DNA from: Zhengitettix transpicula
Lineage: Eukaryota; Arthropoda; Insecta; Orthoptera; Tetrigidae
DNA: 64,000 bases
Assembly (NCBI GenBank): GCA_037074705.1
Contig: CM073593.1
Span: 20,239,001-20,303,000 of the forward strand
Reading direction: 5' to 3'
Part shown: positions 21,326 through 36,300 of the stretch, one piece after another
Position numbering within the stretch: position 1 is the stretch's first letter
How the letters are laid out: every line of letters begins with the position of its first letter
Made by a program: the position numbers and the translations under genes
Notes under the pieces: model-generated
The model's input: only the letters and a program-made list of their open reading frames with translations
Told to the model about the DNA's origin: nothing
Database searches by the model: none

Positions 21326-24300
21326 CTGTAACAAATTACAAATATTCGAACATCAATGGTGCTCATTATTTACACGGAAATTAATCAGGAAAAGTGTAAA
21401 GTGTCAATACGCCATGAATCGAAGACTTCGTCTTGGAAATAGTGAATTGAACAAATCTTTTCTGAGTACTTAAGTTACACTCAGCAACAATAAAAATTGA
21501 GAGCCCCTCCCAGTATGAAGAAAGTAATATCTCTCTCAATAAAAACGAATCTCTGTGTGTCTGCATGTCCCCTATGTGCACCTAAACCATTCATCAGATT
21601 GCAATTAAACTTTGGTGATTAATTGTGCGCACCACCTCGAAGGTTTCAGTTGGCCTTTCGAAACACTAGGCAGCTTCCAAGAGCGGAACAGGGATAATAT
21701 TTAAAAACATTCTATAACGGCCGATAGTATCGTTGATTAGTTACTTTTTTGGGTCTATGTGTTGAATACTTTCTATCCAGATATATTTAGTGAATAATTT
21801 GAGCCCCTTAAAGCATCACTAAGGGAGAGGGTGAGGGGCGTAAAAAGAAAATAACGCGAAAACAACCGATATTTGAGTCAAATCGGAGTTATGGATGTCG
21901 CTGAGTTTATATGACCTGGGCAACGCCCGTTGATGGGCGGCGGTGGGAGTGCAGGGCGGAGGTAGAAATTTTCAAACATGTTAATCAGACGATTTTTGCG
22001 TCGAATAAATATATTTCGGGATTAGTGAGACTCATAAAACTTCTCTACATGTTCTCTGCGTACAATTTCAACCCGTTTTGGTTGGGGGTGGAGTGAAATT
22101 ACACAAAAACGCAAAAATAATCCGTATTGGAGTCGAATCCGGGGTTATTGTGTCACCTAGTTTAAGTAAGACATTAAACTTGCCGTTTAACTCGCCCAAG
22201 CGGTGGTGGAAATTTTCAAACATGTCTAACTGCCGATATTTGCGCGGAATAAACATTTTCGGGGTCAATGGCATTGATGGTATTTCTAACGATGTTGTTT
22301 GAGTATAATTTCGTTCCCTTTTGGCTTGGAAGTGGAGCAACCTTAAGGGTGGGGGTGGAGGGGCGTTTCATAAAAAATGCAAAATTCGAGTAAAATCCAG
22401 GGTTATGGTTGTCGATGAGTTTAATTACGACAGCCTGGTTAATGCGCGGTGGTGGGAGGGGCTGGGCGGAGGTAGAAAATTTCAAATAATGTAACCGGCC
22501 GGGTTTTGCGTCAAATAAATATTTTTCGTTTTACCCACAGTAGGATGGGGGAAAATTTTCGAAGATGTTGAAGCAGGCGATATAATTATCGAATGTAACT
22601 TTTTCTGGGCCTATGAGATGAACGCCTTTCGGCATTTGAGGTGAGCACATTTCAAATAGGGAACGAGGTGCGTTACGAAAAAATAACGCAAAAGCAACCG
22701 AGATTGGAGTAAAATCGGGGGCTATGGTTATATGACAACTCGGGCTAGTAACCCAGCTAGTAAATTATAAAATTTATCTGGCCTTGAATAGAAACAATAA
22801 TAAAATATGATGGCCATTCTGTCAGAAATTAATTTAATGAAATTATTAGACCATTAATGAGAAAAAACAGGCAATAAACTTATATTTAATCAAACCAAAA
22901 CATCATTAAAACACTCAAGTATCTTCATTATTATTTAGCATATTAATTAGATTAAAATACTTTTGTCTGCCAGCCACCAATGGTCGACCTTAAATGATGT
23001 GGGACAATATATTTTGTTATTAAAACACTCAAGTATCTTCATTATTATTTAGCATATCAATTAGATTAAAATACTTTTGTCTGCCAGCCACCAATGGTCG
23101 ACCTTAAATGACGTGGGACAATATATTTTAGGTTCGGAAGGGTTTATATCCACTAATCGGTTATGAATGAAAAGAGTTCCTCCCATTATAAATATAATCA
23201 AATTATTTGAAATACATAAGTGTCCCCATGGTTGATTATGAAACACAAAAATACTACTTTTCTTATATTACTTTTACGTCTGACGAGACCCAATTATGTC
23301 CATGTTGATATTTTCGTATGATTTTCGCCTCGCCACGAACGGCAAATTCAGTTTCCATAACAGAAACGATTAAATTGTATTGTAAATGTAACTACAATTG
23401 TCTGAAATACAAACCTTCAAATTAATTTACGATCGTATTTCATATTTTATATTTCTAGATAACTTGGAAAAAACTATTCGGCCATCACAAGAATCCGTTT
23501 CTTGAGATTTAAATTGATAGCTCGCCATAAATTGAGACTCAAATCGCCGATTTGCTTTATACTGTATGATTCGAGGTTTTAAATTTAACAGGTTCCGTGT
23601 ATGAAGCATGCCATTAAAATAAAAACGAGAAAGTGAAATTTGGGAAACTGTACGAAAAGTGAATTAATCCTTGTAACGAAACGAGTTATTTTCTATGGCG
23701 AATACGCTCTGCGTCCCACACAGGTGTATTGCTTGCTGCATGCAGGAACAGGCGCTCAAATTCACTAACGAGGAGTGTTCGTTAACGAAAATTTTTACAG
23801 GGTTGAATTTTAAAAGCTTTGTTCTAATTGTTTCCATGCAACATAATAAAATGACTGCATTTACAACATGGTTGTTAATAAGGTATAATATATATGCCTT
23901 AAAAATGGCAAAAGGTCAAATTAGAAATAAAAATAAAAGATTTAATTAAGTTTTGAATTGTAATTGAAATTATAAGCCTGGTCTATCTGCAATTTAATTA
24001 ACATGCAATGTTAATAACACTAAAAAGATGCGTTTATGAGATTTGAGACAGAGTTTTTGTACGATGTAATTTGTTGTTGAATATTTGTCTGCTAATATCG
24101 TCGTCCAAAAATTGTATTGTATGATTACATTTCCACGCAGGTCCTTTAACTTTTATTGGAATACATCTTCATAAATAAAAACGCTTAAAAGGAAAAAAGA
24201 AGGATTAATTCACTCTAGTTGATAGAAATTATGAACAGAAAATTGGGTTGATTAAATGCAGTAATAGTATATTAATAAATTGTTAAAATTAAGATGTAAC

Positions 24301-27300
24301 CAAGAATTCTAAGTAGCATGTGCATTTCCGGAATGTCCACAGTTTTGAGAGCAGAAGAACGGCAACTAATAATAAATTAGAGTAATAAAAAGTGAAACTT
24401 CGAATCATGTTATAGAATATAAAATGAAAATCCACGAAAATACAAGACGCGTATTGCTCGGCTGTGAAAATTAATATAGAGTTCACTATTATTATGTTCA
24501 CGAGTAATAGTGATAGATCCATTTATATATAATGATCAGCTATTTCAGCTTTTATATAAAGACGTAGGCTCCCCTAGTATACACTTTTACTGTACTATGA
24601 GAATTAATTTCCTTCTATCATTTCTAGATGAAGCAACTTTCATCGAGTGAGAAAGAGAGTTTCGTTATTTGTATCTTATTTGCTCTTAGAGTAGACTCTA
24701 TTAGTGCAACAGAAAGATATTGAAGATCAAATGGACTGATAAAGTTAGAAATGAGGGAAGAAGTCTTTGCGTGTCGCTGACAAGAAGGTAAGGGCACTTA
24801 CAGATGGAAGGAACAGTGAAGAATAAGAATAGTAGAGAGTGTCAGCAATTACATTATATATTGAGAGCCATAGCAAACCAACACTGATGATCGGGAAAAA
24901 GTAATAGGGCTTCAACGGTATTTAGCTCCTAAAAGATAGTTGTCTCCTTGAAGTTATTAGCTACCAACCAATCCATTTATTACCATTATTAATCTCCAAT
25001 TTATTCACTTATGACTATCGATCCTCGAAACCTTTTGGCCGAAATTTGTGAGTACCCCCACCTTCTTTGCCGGTCCTACAAAAACGTAAAACAATTTCGT
25101 ATATATTGTGATTGGAATAATATACAACTCAAGGTCTTTATCGTATTATCTGACCCATAAAATGAATGACAATTTGCTTTGTAATTTTCTTTGAGAATAT
25201 TTGATGGCTATCAATGCTATTAAGTGCAGACGTGAGGATTCCATCAGTTGTTCGATGGAGAGAGAATTTTTTCCAGTGAAAAGAAAAAATTGTACACCTG
25301 ATAAAATAAAGTGACCGTTGATAAATAATAACTTGAAGATTTAAATGAAATAAATAAAGTTTATTGAAGAAGCTGTTCCTTTGCTTTCGTGTACTGTAAC
25401 GCTGTGGTGTATTCGAATATTTACTTTTGGATTCTGCACACGCCGGTTGTGAACTGCCGCCATTCACGTAGAAGTCGACGTCGCCTGCAGGTTCTATCTT
25501 CCCGAAGACCCCGGCGTTCGTATGGATGGCGTCGACGAACGGAGCGTCGTCGGCGTCCAACTTCCAACCGCTCTTCAGCGTTGCGAAGAACGGCAACGCC
25601 GGATCCAGGCCTGGAACGAAATATTTCTCTTATTGTGTGGACATATATAAACTTAAATGGTGTTCTACATTGAACACTCTTTCTGTGACAAACACATTTA
25701 CTGCAGGAAAAAATAGTTTTTTAATAAAAATACAAATGATTTTAATTACGGCAGTAACATTTGATTATACAATAATAAGTAAAATAGCCAAATTCACACG
25801 AAAGAAGTGATTATAAAAACACTACACAACGTTTCTGGAAACTTTGTGCCTTTCGTCAGGTGATTAACCCTTTAGTGCTAAGTGTAGCATATATGGCGGG
25901 AACTCAGACCCCTGGTAGGGACACCCAAGCCAGACAGGTCAACGGGTAGGAGTCAAACAAAGAATAGTTCACTGGTCCTCCAGGTTCGGGGTTGATCATG
26001 GGCCTAACAACCGCATATCGGAAAAGCATTTCTTTACGCTACTCATAGACAGAAATAGCCGGATGGATTTTAATAATGATGAACGACCCACGCAAGGAAA
26101 AAAGTGAAAAAGGGAGAACACGGAAACGATGATGTAGAGGATGATTTACGAAAGATGGGAGTAAGTAGATGGAGGGAGCGAGCAGAAAATCAACAAGACT
26201 GGGCTTTGATTGTCAAGGCCCTAAATGGGCTATAGCGCCAAGGAGATGGTTAGTTATATCAAACAACATGCACTTAAGGAAATATATACAATAAAAAAGG
26301 ATATATGTTTGAATGTATGTATTTACCTTAAACTCCATACAGATTTAAACGCGTGGATAGATTGCAAAACAAATTGGTAGAAATATTCTTCAAAACACGA
26401 GAAACAGTATTGTGGGGCTGAGAAAACCCTAGCATAAATGTGTAAAGAATTATATTTGAAAAATGTGATCATTTTGTGTTAAATTACTGCGCGCCATAAA
26501 ACATGACGTTACGCGAGCGCGAGAGAGAGAGAGAGAGACGTTACTACATGACGTACAAAGGAAATAGTTCCTTTTTCCATAATGAAATAAAGCAGAAATA
26601 TTTCCTTTGAATAAAAAGTATAATTTTATCCAGAAATACTCCATCGAATAATAATAAAAACAATACGAAATACTTTACAATCCTTAGGAAAATGTAAGTT
26701 AATTTTATTGCCATATTAGTGACTCCAATATGGCGACAATTTGTTTACATTGTGAATGTAGCTAACAATTTCATGAATTTAATATTTCGGAATGTCTTAA
26801 GACTGAGGGACAATTATATCCTGCAATACTCAAGGAATATATTTTAGAAAAAATCGGAAGTATGTTTGTTGGGATGGATGCAATAAAATTCAATGTATTT
26901 TATAGCTGTTCAATTAATGCACTATCGGTCGAAAGTATGTACGGCACTAGGAACAGTTAGAATTAGGTTAAATCATTTCTTGACTAAACATTAGTATCGA
27001 ATTAAATACTTTTTCGGGGTTTTATAAATAAGTACACGGGCAACACCAGACACCCAGCTAGTGTGAAATATTTGTAATCCATGGACATGTTAAAACATGT
27101 TTCTTTGAGTCAATCCCTTAAGGCACATTATTCTACTTCAAAATATTTATTTTCTGTGGGTTTCCTATGTTTGTTTCAAGAAAGAAAATTTAAGTGTCAT
27201 TCTCGGGGTACTCTAATTGCACTAAAATAATCATATTCCAATTAATGTGAATTATTAATAAATCGGACATAATTATATTTATGTTGAAAATAGGCAGGTT

Positions 27301-30300
27301 AAAAATAGATTGCGGGCAATAAAAGCTGTTTTTCTCAAAGATTATAAGGTCTTTGCCTTGTCCATTACCCCCCAAAAATATTCCATTGTTTCCCACTCCT
27401 CTAGCGCACACTAGGAAAACATCCCCTCTGCACGCGGCCATGACGTGACCTAAAAGGGCGAGTGGTCCTTGATTGGTTTCCCAATTGATGAGAGGCGTGT
27501 TAGGGAACCAGTCAAGATCAATTTTGGTGTTGCGACCCGGAGATGCGGAGAGGAATAAGACCGCACGTCCACTTGGTGAAAGTTTTTTTAAGGTCGGGTA
27601 GCCATTTCTTGGAGTGAGACGAGCGGCAATGAACCACGTGGCAACGGTAAGCGGTTCTATCCTCAAAAGTGCAGATAATTACATATGTATTACCCCAAGG
27701 TGAACCGTTATATAAACTTATGCACTAGTCGGGTGATAAATACTTTTAAAACTTTTATTTTATTATTATTTAATTTCCTTTGCATTTATATGGATAACTG
27801 TGAATAAATTCTTCTTATATTTAATTTAATTCTCCATTTCACATAAGACACGTCACAAGGTAATGCATTTTGTTTGGTTTCTTGCCTCAATTAGCTTTGT
27901 ATGTGTATTGCACAGAAAACAATCTAGTTCCTAGAAGATGTGCCGCTGAGAATTCGTCTGCTTATGTGGTTTCAACAGGACAACTTTGCACTCGATAATA
28001 GGAATCACATTGAAGTACAGTTTGGATGACAATGCATTAGTCGCGGTGGTCCTGTAGCACGACGTGCTCGGTCACCAGACATGGCACCAATGGACTTCTT
28101 CTTTTGCGGGCACCTGAAGATCCTAGTTTACGAGACTCCCATTGGAAACTCACACGGAGCTGTTATTACGATTATCGCAGCCGCGGAAGCAGTACTCCAA
28201 GCTCCTGGAATTAATTTTATGTAAAGCCCTTCCACCCTCATCATTATCATATGGGGTTTAAATTAGGCAGTGATAGCTTCGAGAATGACACCACGTAGTT
28301 ACGACGTCTGAATTAGATTAGAACAGTTGATGCTTAAGGAATTGTCAGAGATAAGCTATAGTCATATGAATGTCCCCCTCACATCTCTTTTGGAAGTAAT
28401 GCTTCCCATACGGAGGAAACGTTAAAGTTATGTAATTTTGAAACGACCCTGTATTTTTCAATAAGAGCTCTGTAACGAGGTTGTGTAAGAATGTGACCTG
28501 TGATGCGGTCGACACGTCTGCCTGTAAGCCGCACGAGTTCGTTGCTGGCGAAGCCGGCGATGTGGGCGCCGAGGCTGTGTCCCACCACGTGCACGGGCGC
28601 CATGTCGGGGAAGCGCGATCGCAGCGCCGCGAGGAAGCGGCCGACGCAACGCCCGGTGTGCCGTGTGTTGAGCACCGCCACCGGGTAGCAGGGAGCCGCA
28701 GCGTAGCGACGCCAGTCCGCCGCCAATACGTTCACACTTCCCAAAGACAGGTACGCTGAAATAGTGGGGATTTAGATTACAATAGGTGCAGACCGATCTT
28801 TTGATTTGCATCTTCTGCAGACATCACTCTACCCTGACCATACTGATATATTTGTACATTGTAAAAGAATAAATATGATGCAGGGAAGTGGTGCATGTAT
28901 TTAGAGGTGATACAGTCCATTAATAACTTTAAAAAGAATGCTTTTTTCTTAATTTTAAGATCCTTTATAATAATTGTGTTTTAACAGTGTGAATTTGTTC
29001 TTCGGGTTCGAAGACTTTAAACTGATCATCTTGAGGCGCAGTCAATCCCACTACTGCAGCCAGATGGATATCTCTATGCTATTCAAGGTTCAGCACAAAA
29101 ACGCTCTTTGAAATGAGAAATGCGCATGCCCAGTATTCCGTACCCGTAAAACTCAATAAACTACCTCCTTTCGCTGCTGTGGGCCAGTACAACAGTGTCA
29201 CCATACGTGGCTTGTTCCTGAAATTGACTTTATTTAAAATATGTAAGGAGGAAAAATACTTTCGTGTTATAAGTGTTAAACATATCACAAGTAATACATG
29301 CAGAAAGTTATCTCTTCACTAAAGATAGATGATATGTTGCACTGAAATTCAGTAAATTATAGATTGATAAGTATCACTATTTTTGTAAATGATTGTAGTT
29401 ACGATATTGTAATGCCAATTAATTAGGACATTAATTGTTTGGACATAAAATTTAATTGTAGCGGCAGGAGTTTCTAAAGCGACAATTGAGCCAGGCTCTG
29501 TTACTTTGTCGGCAAGTCAAAATGGCGTATGCGCCCTAAAACTCGAGACTACGATAGTTCAGTTGGTGACGGGACATTTCGGAGGACGGAACAAATGCTT
29601 CTAGCCGTTGTTAAATGTATTATTAAACAAAGTTGTGAGTTGAAGACAAAGTAAAAACATTCACGGAAGCATTTAAATCGTAAATATTGCTAAGTAAAAG
29701 CAGTGTACGTCTGTAGCCAGCCACGAATAGTAAAGTTACAGTTTAAGTCCCAAGCGGTAAAAAGACTAGCAAATCTATGAATCACAGGATTCATACAAGG
29801 CAAGCGGTCACCAGATACCTGACAAAAAGGAGGATCATCCGAGTTCCTGGGAGCGTATCAAGAGTGTAAAATCTGTGAGCCGATATTAGAATCAGTGTAA
29901 AAATTTTGCAATAGTGTACTCCCGAAAACAAAAAGAATTCTGGAACCAGCTGGACAGATGTAAGTAACAAAATACAAAAATAATGATTTATGTATACGTA
30001 ATTAAAGGATAGAAGTCAGATTTCGTTCTATTTTAATTATCAAGTTAATTTCTTTTCTTGCTAATTTCTTTCTATCGACATATTGTCTAGGTGAATTGTA
30101 AACTGTTTGTTAATAAGATTTTTAAAACAACTTGTTGTGTCCATTATCAAACCCAGTGAAGGCCCTGAGAAATTAATATTTTAAATTGTAATTGTTTTTG
30201 AGTTATTGCCACGAAATAATTAAACATTTTGTATGTTAATTTCGATCTTTTGATTTAATAAAAGCCTTCCATTTAATCATTACCTAAATGGCGCTTCAAA

Positions 30301-33300
30301 TTCATTAAATTCTTCAGATTCTTTAAATTAAATAAAGCTCAATTGTTGATTATTACATATTGGCTTCCACAACGTGGGGCAAATTAAAAGTTTTTTTTAT
30401 TGATTATTACAATATATACCTTAGTATTTTAAAATAAAACTTCATATAATTGATAGAAATCGACTAGATAAATGAGGCGTGAATACGGCCATTCCCAATC
30501 CTCTGATCCAGGCGTACACTCACTACCTGCGCACTAGGGTGGCCGCTAAAGAGACAAAATTCTTAATTAAGCTATCAGACCGACTGCAAATAAGACAAAC
30601 CGCAAATGATACGGCACCTATAAATAATTTTTTCTCGTGAGAAATAACTGAGGTTTCCACAGTCCGCCAAAATTAAATTTTCACGGAGATTTGTAATTTC
30701 GAGGTGCTCACTGTAGAAAAACGTCACCCTTGAAAATCAGATTGTGTTCAGGGCAAAGACAAATAATCCTGGTACGTGGGGTGCATACGACTAGAGAACT
30801 GAGATTATGTGACCACTGGAGAAGGAATCCTGTTCCATCTGTGCAGTTTGAAGAATACGCCGACCCTCCGCGTTCTTTTGGACAAATTGTAGGAGCAAAC
30901 TAAAATAAATGTGTTGGTAAACAATTGTCACTATGTATTCATTCTGACATAGCTATGTATGCAAAAAATCACTGTGTTTTTCTACTGGTTTGTGTGAGCT
31001 GTATGCGACGTCCATTTGCGACCACGGTAGGTGGATTCAGCGTCTCACTCCAAATGCCTTTTAATTTCAATCGTTCTTTTGAAAATTTTTTATTCAGGTT
31101 TCATTCAAAATTCTATTCTGGATCAATCACAATTATCTCCGTTGATTATTAATTGTGACTTGTGCGGTTTTGAATTGCACTGGTACAGCACTTCATATAA
31201 ATTACTTTATTATTAATATTCTAGGAAAAATATAACATATATCCTACTTTTCGTCACATAAAATATGAATGAATTGTTAACGATATGATATTCCTTTCAA
31301 TAAGTAGTTTATCAGTAGTAAACAAAGTTCAAATGATCGGTTTAAAGGTTTACATTTTACACTTACTTCAGTTGAGTAAACAATTCATCAATCCTTAAAC
31401 TTTCATCAACTCCAATCACCCTTAAGCTCCATTGACCACTTTTACAATCAATACCGATTCTTTGCTCTACAATAAGATGATTTCATTGCTATTCAAGGAC
31501 CCTAGTCCATTGACGTTATACGGCCACAGGCACTTTGCACTACAGTTTATTCATCTGAGTACTCATTAAGACTTATTTGAATACTACAATCAAATTTATT
31601 ACATAAACATAGTTTGAGAGAAGAGAAATATATTTCATTATTTAATTTAGTGGGAAATTTTAAGAGAAGGTTTGAATTTTTCTTACCGGTTCGGATCTCA
31701 GCAGTGGTGTTGAAGTCTACGCTTCCCACGTAGCCGTGGATGATGACCTTAGTAGGCAGCGAAGGGTCGAACTTCACCGTGGACGGTTCAGGGTTCGACA
31801 GCGTCAAGATTTCATAGTCGTGAGGCTCGTCTCTTGTAAAGCATACGGGAACAACTCAAATTTAACGCGGCGAAGTAAAATAATTTAGTTGCATTATAGG
31901 ATGATGATGGAAAAATCACGATCGGACCGGGAAACGAGCTTCCGCTTAGAATGCGGGTGCTCTAGCCACTGAGCCATCCGAGTCGACTCCTGTCCAGGTA
32001 TGAGACTTCTCCATCCATTGTACATAATGAGAGCCCGGCTTCACCTACAATTCACTGTATCACAATCTTCGTGACCTGCTTTTGGGACTCAATGAAGACT
32101 GGATATTGATGTGAATTGATACAGTGCGATGAATTAATTCAGATAGAGCGGAAAGGAAGTTTTCAACGAAGCTCCACCATGTAGGCCGTTAAATCTGAAG
32201 TAAATGCTATATATATATATATATTGTAGTAATTAGTAATTAATTCATTATTATAATTAAAAATTGATTGTAGAGGACTTATTATTGGATATAAAGCGGA
32301 CGCCGCAACACTTACGCGGCGACACAAAGAAACATTGTTGAGATGGTACGCGCTCAAAAATCTACGAGACGAACAGTCAGTCAACGGCGAGAAGCGAAAC
32401 AGTTAGTTGGGCAGCAGACACAGTGGCAGGCAGATATCAATTCAGCAAACTCATATTATAAAAAGTTGGACGGCAGACACAGATGCGGGCAGATATCCAT
32501 TCAGAAAATTTGCAGTATAAAAAGTTTTGGCAGTCAACGGCGAGAAGCGAAACGGTAGAGTCCAACAGCGAGATATAATAGTTTAAATAAAACGCAAGTA
32601 AACAGTTTGACAGAGAGACTTATAAAATCGCAGTTTGGAAGCAGAAGTTTGCTTCACAAACTGAACTAATTTTTAACATCGAGAGACTTCCAGGAGACCG
32701 ACGTCCGGAAACTAGCTGATGAGATGATCGAGGTTCCAGAATAGCAGAGATCCAGAGCAGCTACCGTGTGTTCAAATTTTGATGAGTAGAATCAGTGATA
32801 TCCCCAAATCGTGTGCACAAAAACCCAAAATTGAGACCTGGGCGGCCGTAAGTAGAAAACTCTAAAATTTATTGTAAACCACTTTTTAAAAGATACGTCA
32901 GATCGTTCTTTAATTATTTCGTTTCTTTAATTATTTACTTCTTTAATTGTTTAGTTATTTAATTTAAATTCAATCTTTAATCTTATTTTCGTCCGCAACA
33001 AAATTCGTCGAGGTTCAGACGAATTAACTTCAATAAAAAGCATAAATGTAATTATGATGATTGTATAAAGTTCACCCGTTTATCAAACCCAGATAAAGAC
33101 CCTGAGATCCCAAATATAATATTATTGTAATTAAACTTTAATAAATTTGTTTAATTGTTTTCAAATAAATCTTTTTATTTAGCCACAGCCATCAGTCCTT
33201 TTATTGTTTATTACAATATATATGTATAATGTAATGTCAATTATTTAGGCCATTAATTGGTTTTAATAAAATTAAATTGTTGCGGCAGGAGCTTCCAAAG

Positions 33301-36300
33301 CGACAATGGAACCGAGCTCTGTTGATTTGTCGGAAAGTCAAAAAATGGCGTATGCGCGCTAAAACTGGAGAGCACTAGGAGTTAGTTGGTGGCAGGACAT
33401 TTCATACAACGGAACGAATAATACTAGAGCAGAGACTAGCCATCGTTAATGTATTATTAAACAAAGTTGTGAATTTAAGACAAAGTAAAAACATTCACGG
33501 AAGTATTACCCCGTAAATATCGCTAAGTAAGCAGTTTTTACGTCTATCAGCAGCCAGGAATGGAGTGCAGTTTTACGTCTGTAGCCAGCCAGGAAAGGAA
33601 GTGAGTTTTAGTCCAAAGCGGTAAAAGACTAACAAATCTACAAATCATAGGATTCGAATAAGGCAAGCAGACATCAGAGAGCTGACAAGAAAAAGAGGAT
33701 AATCCGACTTCCTGGGAGCCTATCAATTTTGACTTCAATAGTTTAAAATCTGTGAATATTACAATCAGTGTAAAATTTTGCAGTAGTGTACTTCCGAAAC
33801 CAAACAGAATGCTGGTACCAGCTGGACACTACGTAAGTAACAAAACCAAAACTAACGATTAATTTTAAAGGTAATTAAAGGATAGAGTCAGATTTCGTTC
33901 TCTTTTAATTGTCAATCACAGTTAATTTATTTTCTTTTTAATTTATTTCTATCGACGTATTGTTTAGGTAAATGTTAATTGTTTGTTAATAAGATTTTTA
34001 AATCAATTTTTTGTGCCCATTATCAAACCCAGTAGAGACCCTGAGAGAATGCGATCTCAAATTTTGTGTTTGTAATCATCTTTTTTTGCCATAAAATAAA
34101 TCAATCTTTTGTTTGTAAATTTCGATCTTTTCATTTAATAAAAAGCCATCCGTTGATTATTACATTTTGGCGCTTCACGTGAGGCAAACTCTTTAAAATT
34201 CCTTAAATTAAAATTATATATATATATTAGCAGGATCTTGGACTTTTCAGTGGTTACAGCACACAATTACGATTCATCCAGTCCGGTCAAGATTTTTCCA
34301 TCAGCAGTTGATATATTTGTAAGAAAGTTCCATCCACCATAATGAGTGTAAATTATGAACTGGATCACGAATTTATTGACAGGAATTTTGTTAACATCTC
34401 AGAAAAACGGCAGAATTCTATTTCTCTGAATCGGTAAATAACTTTAAACCTGAGTTAAATTGCATCCAACATTTGAAAACGTTAAACTTTTATATTCAAT
34501 TTTCTCATTTGACTTATATAAAGTTCATATAAATTACTATTATTCTAATATGACCACCTTGATATCGCGTTGAAGTCCCTAGTCTGAATTCCTGACTGTT
34601 ACGATTGCGTTATTTGGAATTACACAAAAATTGTCATATTGATTTCGATGATTCTTTATATCGTTTTTATAAAGATCTCACGTTATAAAACATCCTTCCA
34701 ACATCTGGAGACTCAATTGCAAATTGTGTAAAACACGATTTTAACTGCGTGTACCATGATTTTGTTCGCTTTACGTAAACATAAGAGGCAAATAATTTTG
34801 TAACTATCTGTAAGTTTATTGTCTCACACAAATTTATCTTATGAATGAGTGAACAAAACTTTTGTTGTGAAAAATGATGAGAACTACTTTAGCAATAATT
34901 TTAAGAAGTAAAACGGTAATAAATTACAAAAATTGTATGTATAACATTAAAGATTAATCAATAGTAAACATTATAGATAATTTTTTTCTAATAAAGTGAA
35001 CCTAAAGTTAAATAGATTTTCATTTCCGTTTAAAGGACGGGACACTATTCTAGTGATAGCTACATTATGACATATTTGTTTAGGAATCAAACCGCTTGAG
35101 GGTAATTGAAATTTCATAGAAAAGGATTTAAAGAAACCGGGAAGGGTGGGGGGATACAGAAGGGTTCCTAGGGTTAACTAGTCTAGCAGACTCTTCCAAT
35201 ATGAACAAAAGACCTTGCGCTATGAAAAACTAATACATATTCTTACAATGAAAAAATCATTCTGATTCTGTCAGAATGCCAAAGAACTATAGTTTAATAA
35301 TTAGAATTAGAATTATCGTTAGTTACAGAAGGGACAGCAATCGATGTTGATGATAATTAGTTGCAATAATTAAAGATATAAAAATATATTATTTTCATCT
35401 TTAGCGTGAAGTTTATAAATGTACAAAAATTATTTTTAAGCAACCCGTAAAACATAAAAATATTTATAAGTTTTATTAGTTTTCTGCTTCACTTAAAGAC
35501 AAACTAGGTATGAAATATACTATCGTGACTCATGGACACAATAAAACATATGTCGTTAAGCCCAATGACCATTAACTCTTGCACAATGTCGAAAATATCG
35601 TTTGCTAGAAAATTAACAAAGAATAGATTCCTCACCTAGAATACAGGTAGAATACTATATCATCATCTTTACAGGCGTCTGCAAAATCGAAGCTACAAGG
35701 GCCGATGTTCCACTCATCAGCTACGGCCAAACCTGCAATTACACAATACTCTACATAACAATGAAAAACTCATAATATTCTACGTCATTGTTTACCTCCA
35801 CCGTCGTTCTACTTAAATAGAATATTGCTGATGTTGATTCGTTAATAGTTTAATGATTCAAATGCACAGAATTAGCAAATTTGGTAGATATGTTGGACGA
35901 TTGTTATTCCAAGCCAATTTTTTGCCTGAGCAGGCTACGTTGCAGAAAATCCGCCAAGTCCGGACCTTCCCGAGTCTGCCACATCCTGCATGCCACATGA
36001 GACTAAAGATCGCTATTTCAATTTTATATTGTTGAACGGCGAAGTAGAATCTAAAACTGCCAGTTTAATTATTTGTTTTTGGATTCATACGGTGTAATAT
36101 TTTGTTTCGTTTAGAGACGCTATAAAGACGCTGAGCAAATTGATGAAAATTAATTTGATGTTATTCTTATAACCATAGTTGAGAAAATAAATATTTTGAC
36201 TTCTTTTAACTATATAAATCCATCTCATTTTGACACCAAATAGCAAAACAAAAATCATTTACAATAGAGCTTGAAATGAAATTAGCGACAATACGATGCT

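Noticed and set aside
22905..23132. Tandem repeat as a CRISPR array
   Set aside because: Two 114-bp units with no spacers in a eukaryotic genome; a simple tandem duplication.
25860..25885. TTAACCCTTTAGTGC as a piggyBac end
   Set aside because: The following sequence fits a LINE 3' region and no matching right terminus was found.
28481..28759. 92-codon plus-strand open frame
   Set aside because: Antisense of gene B exon 4; high GC removes stop codons on both strands.
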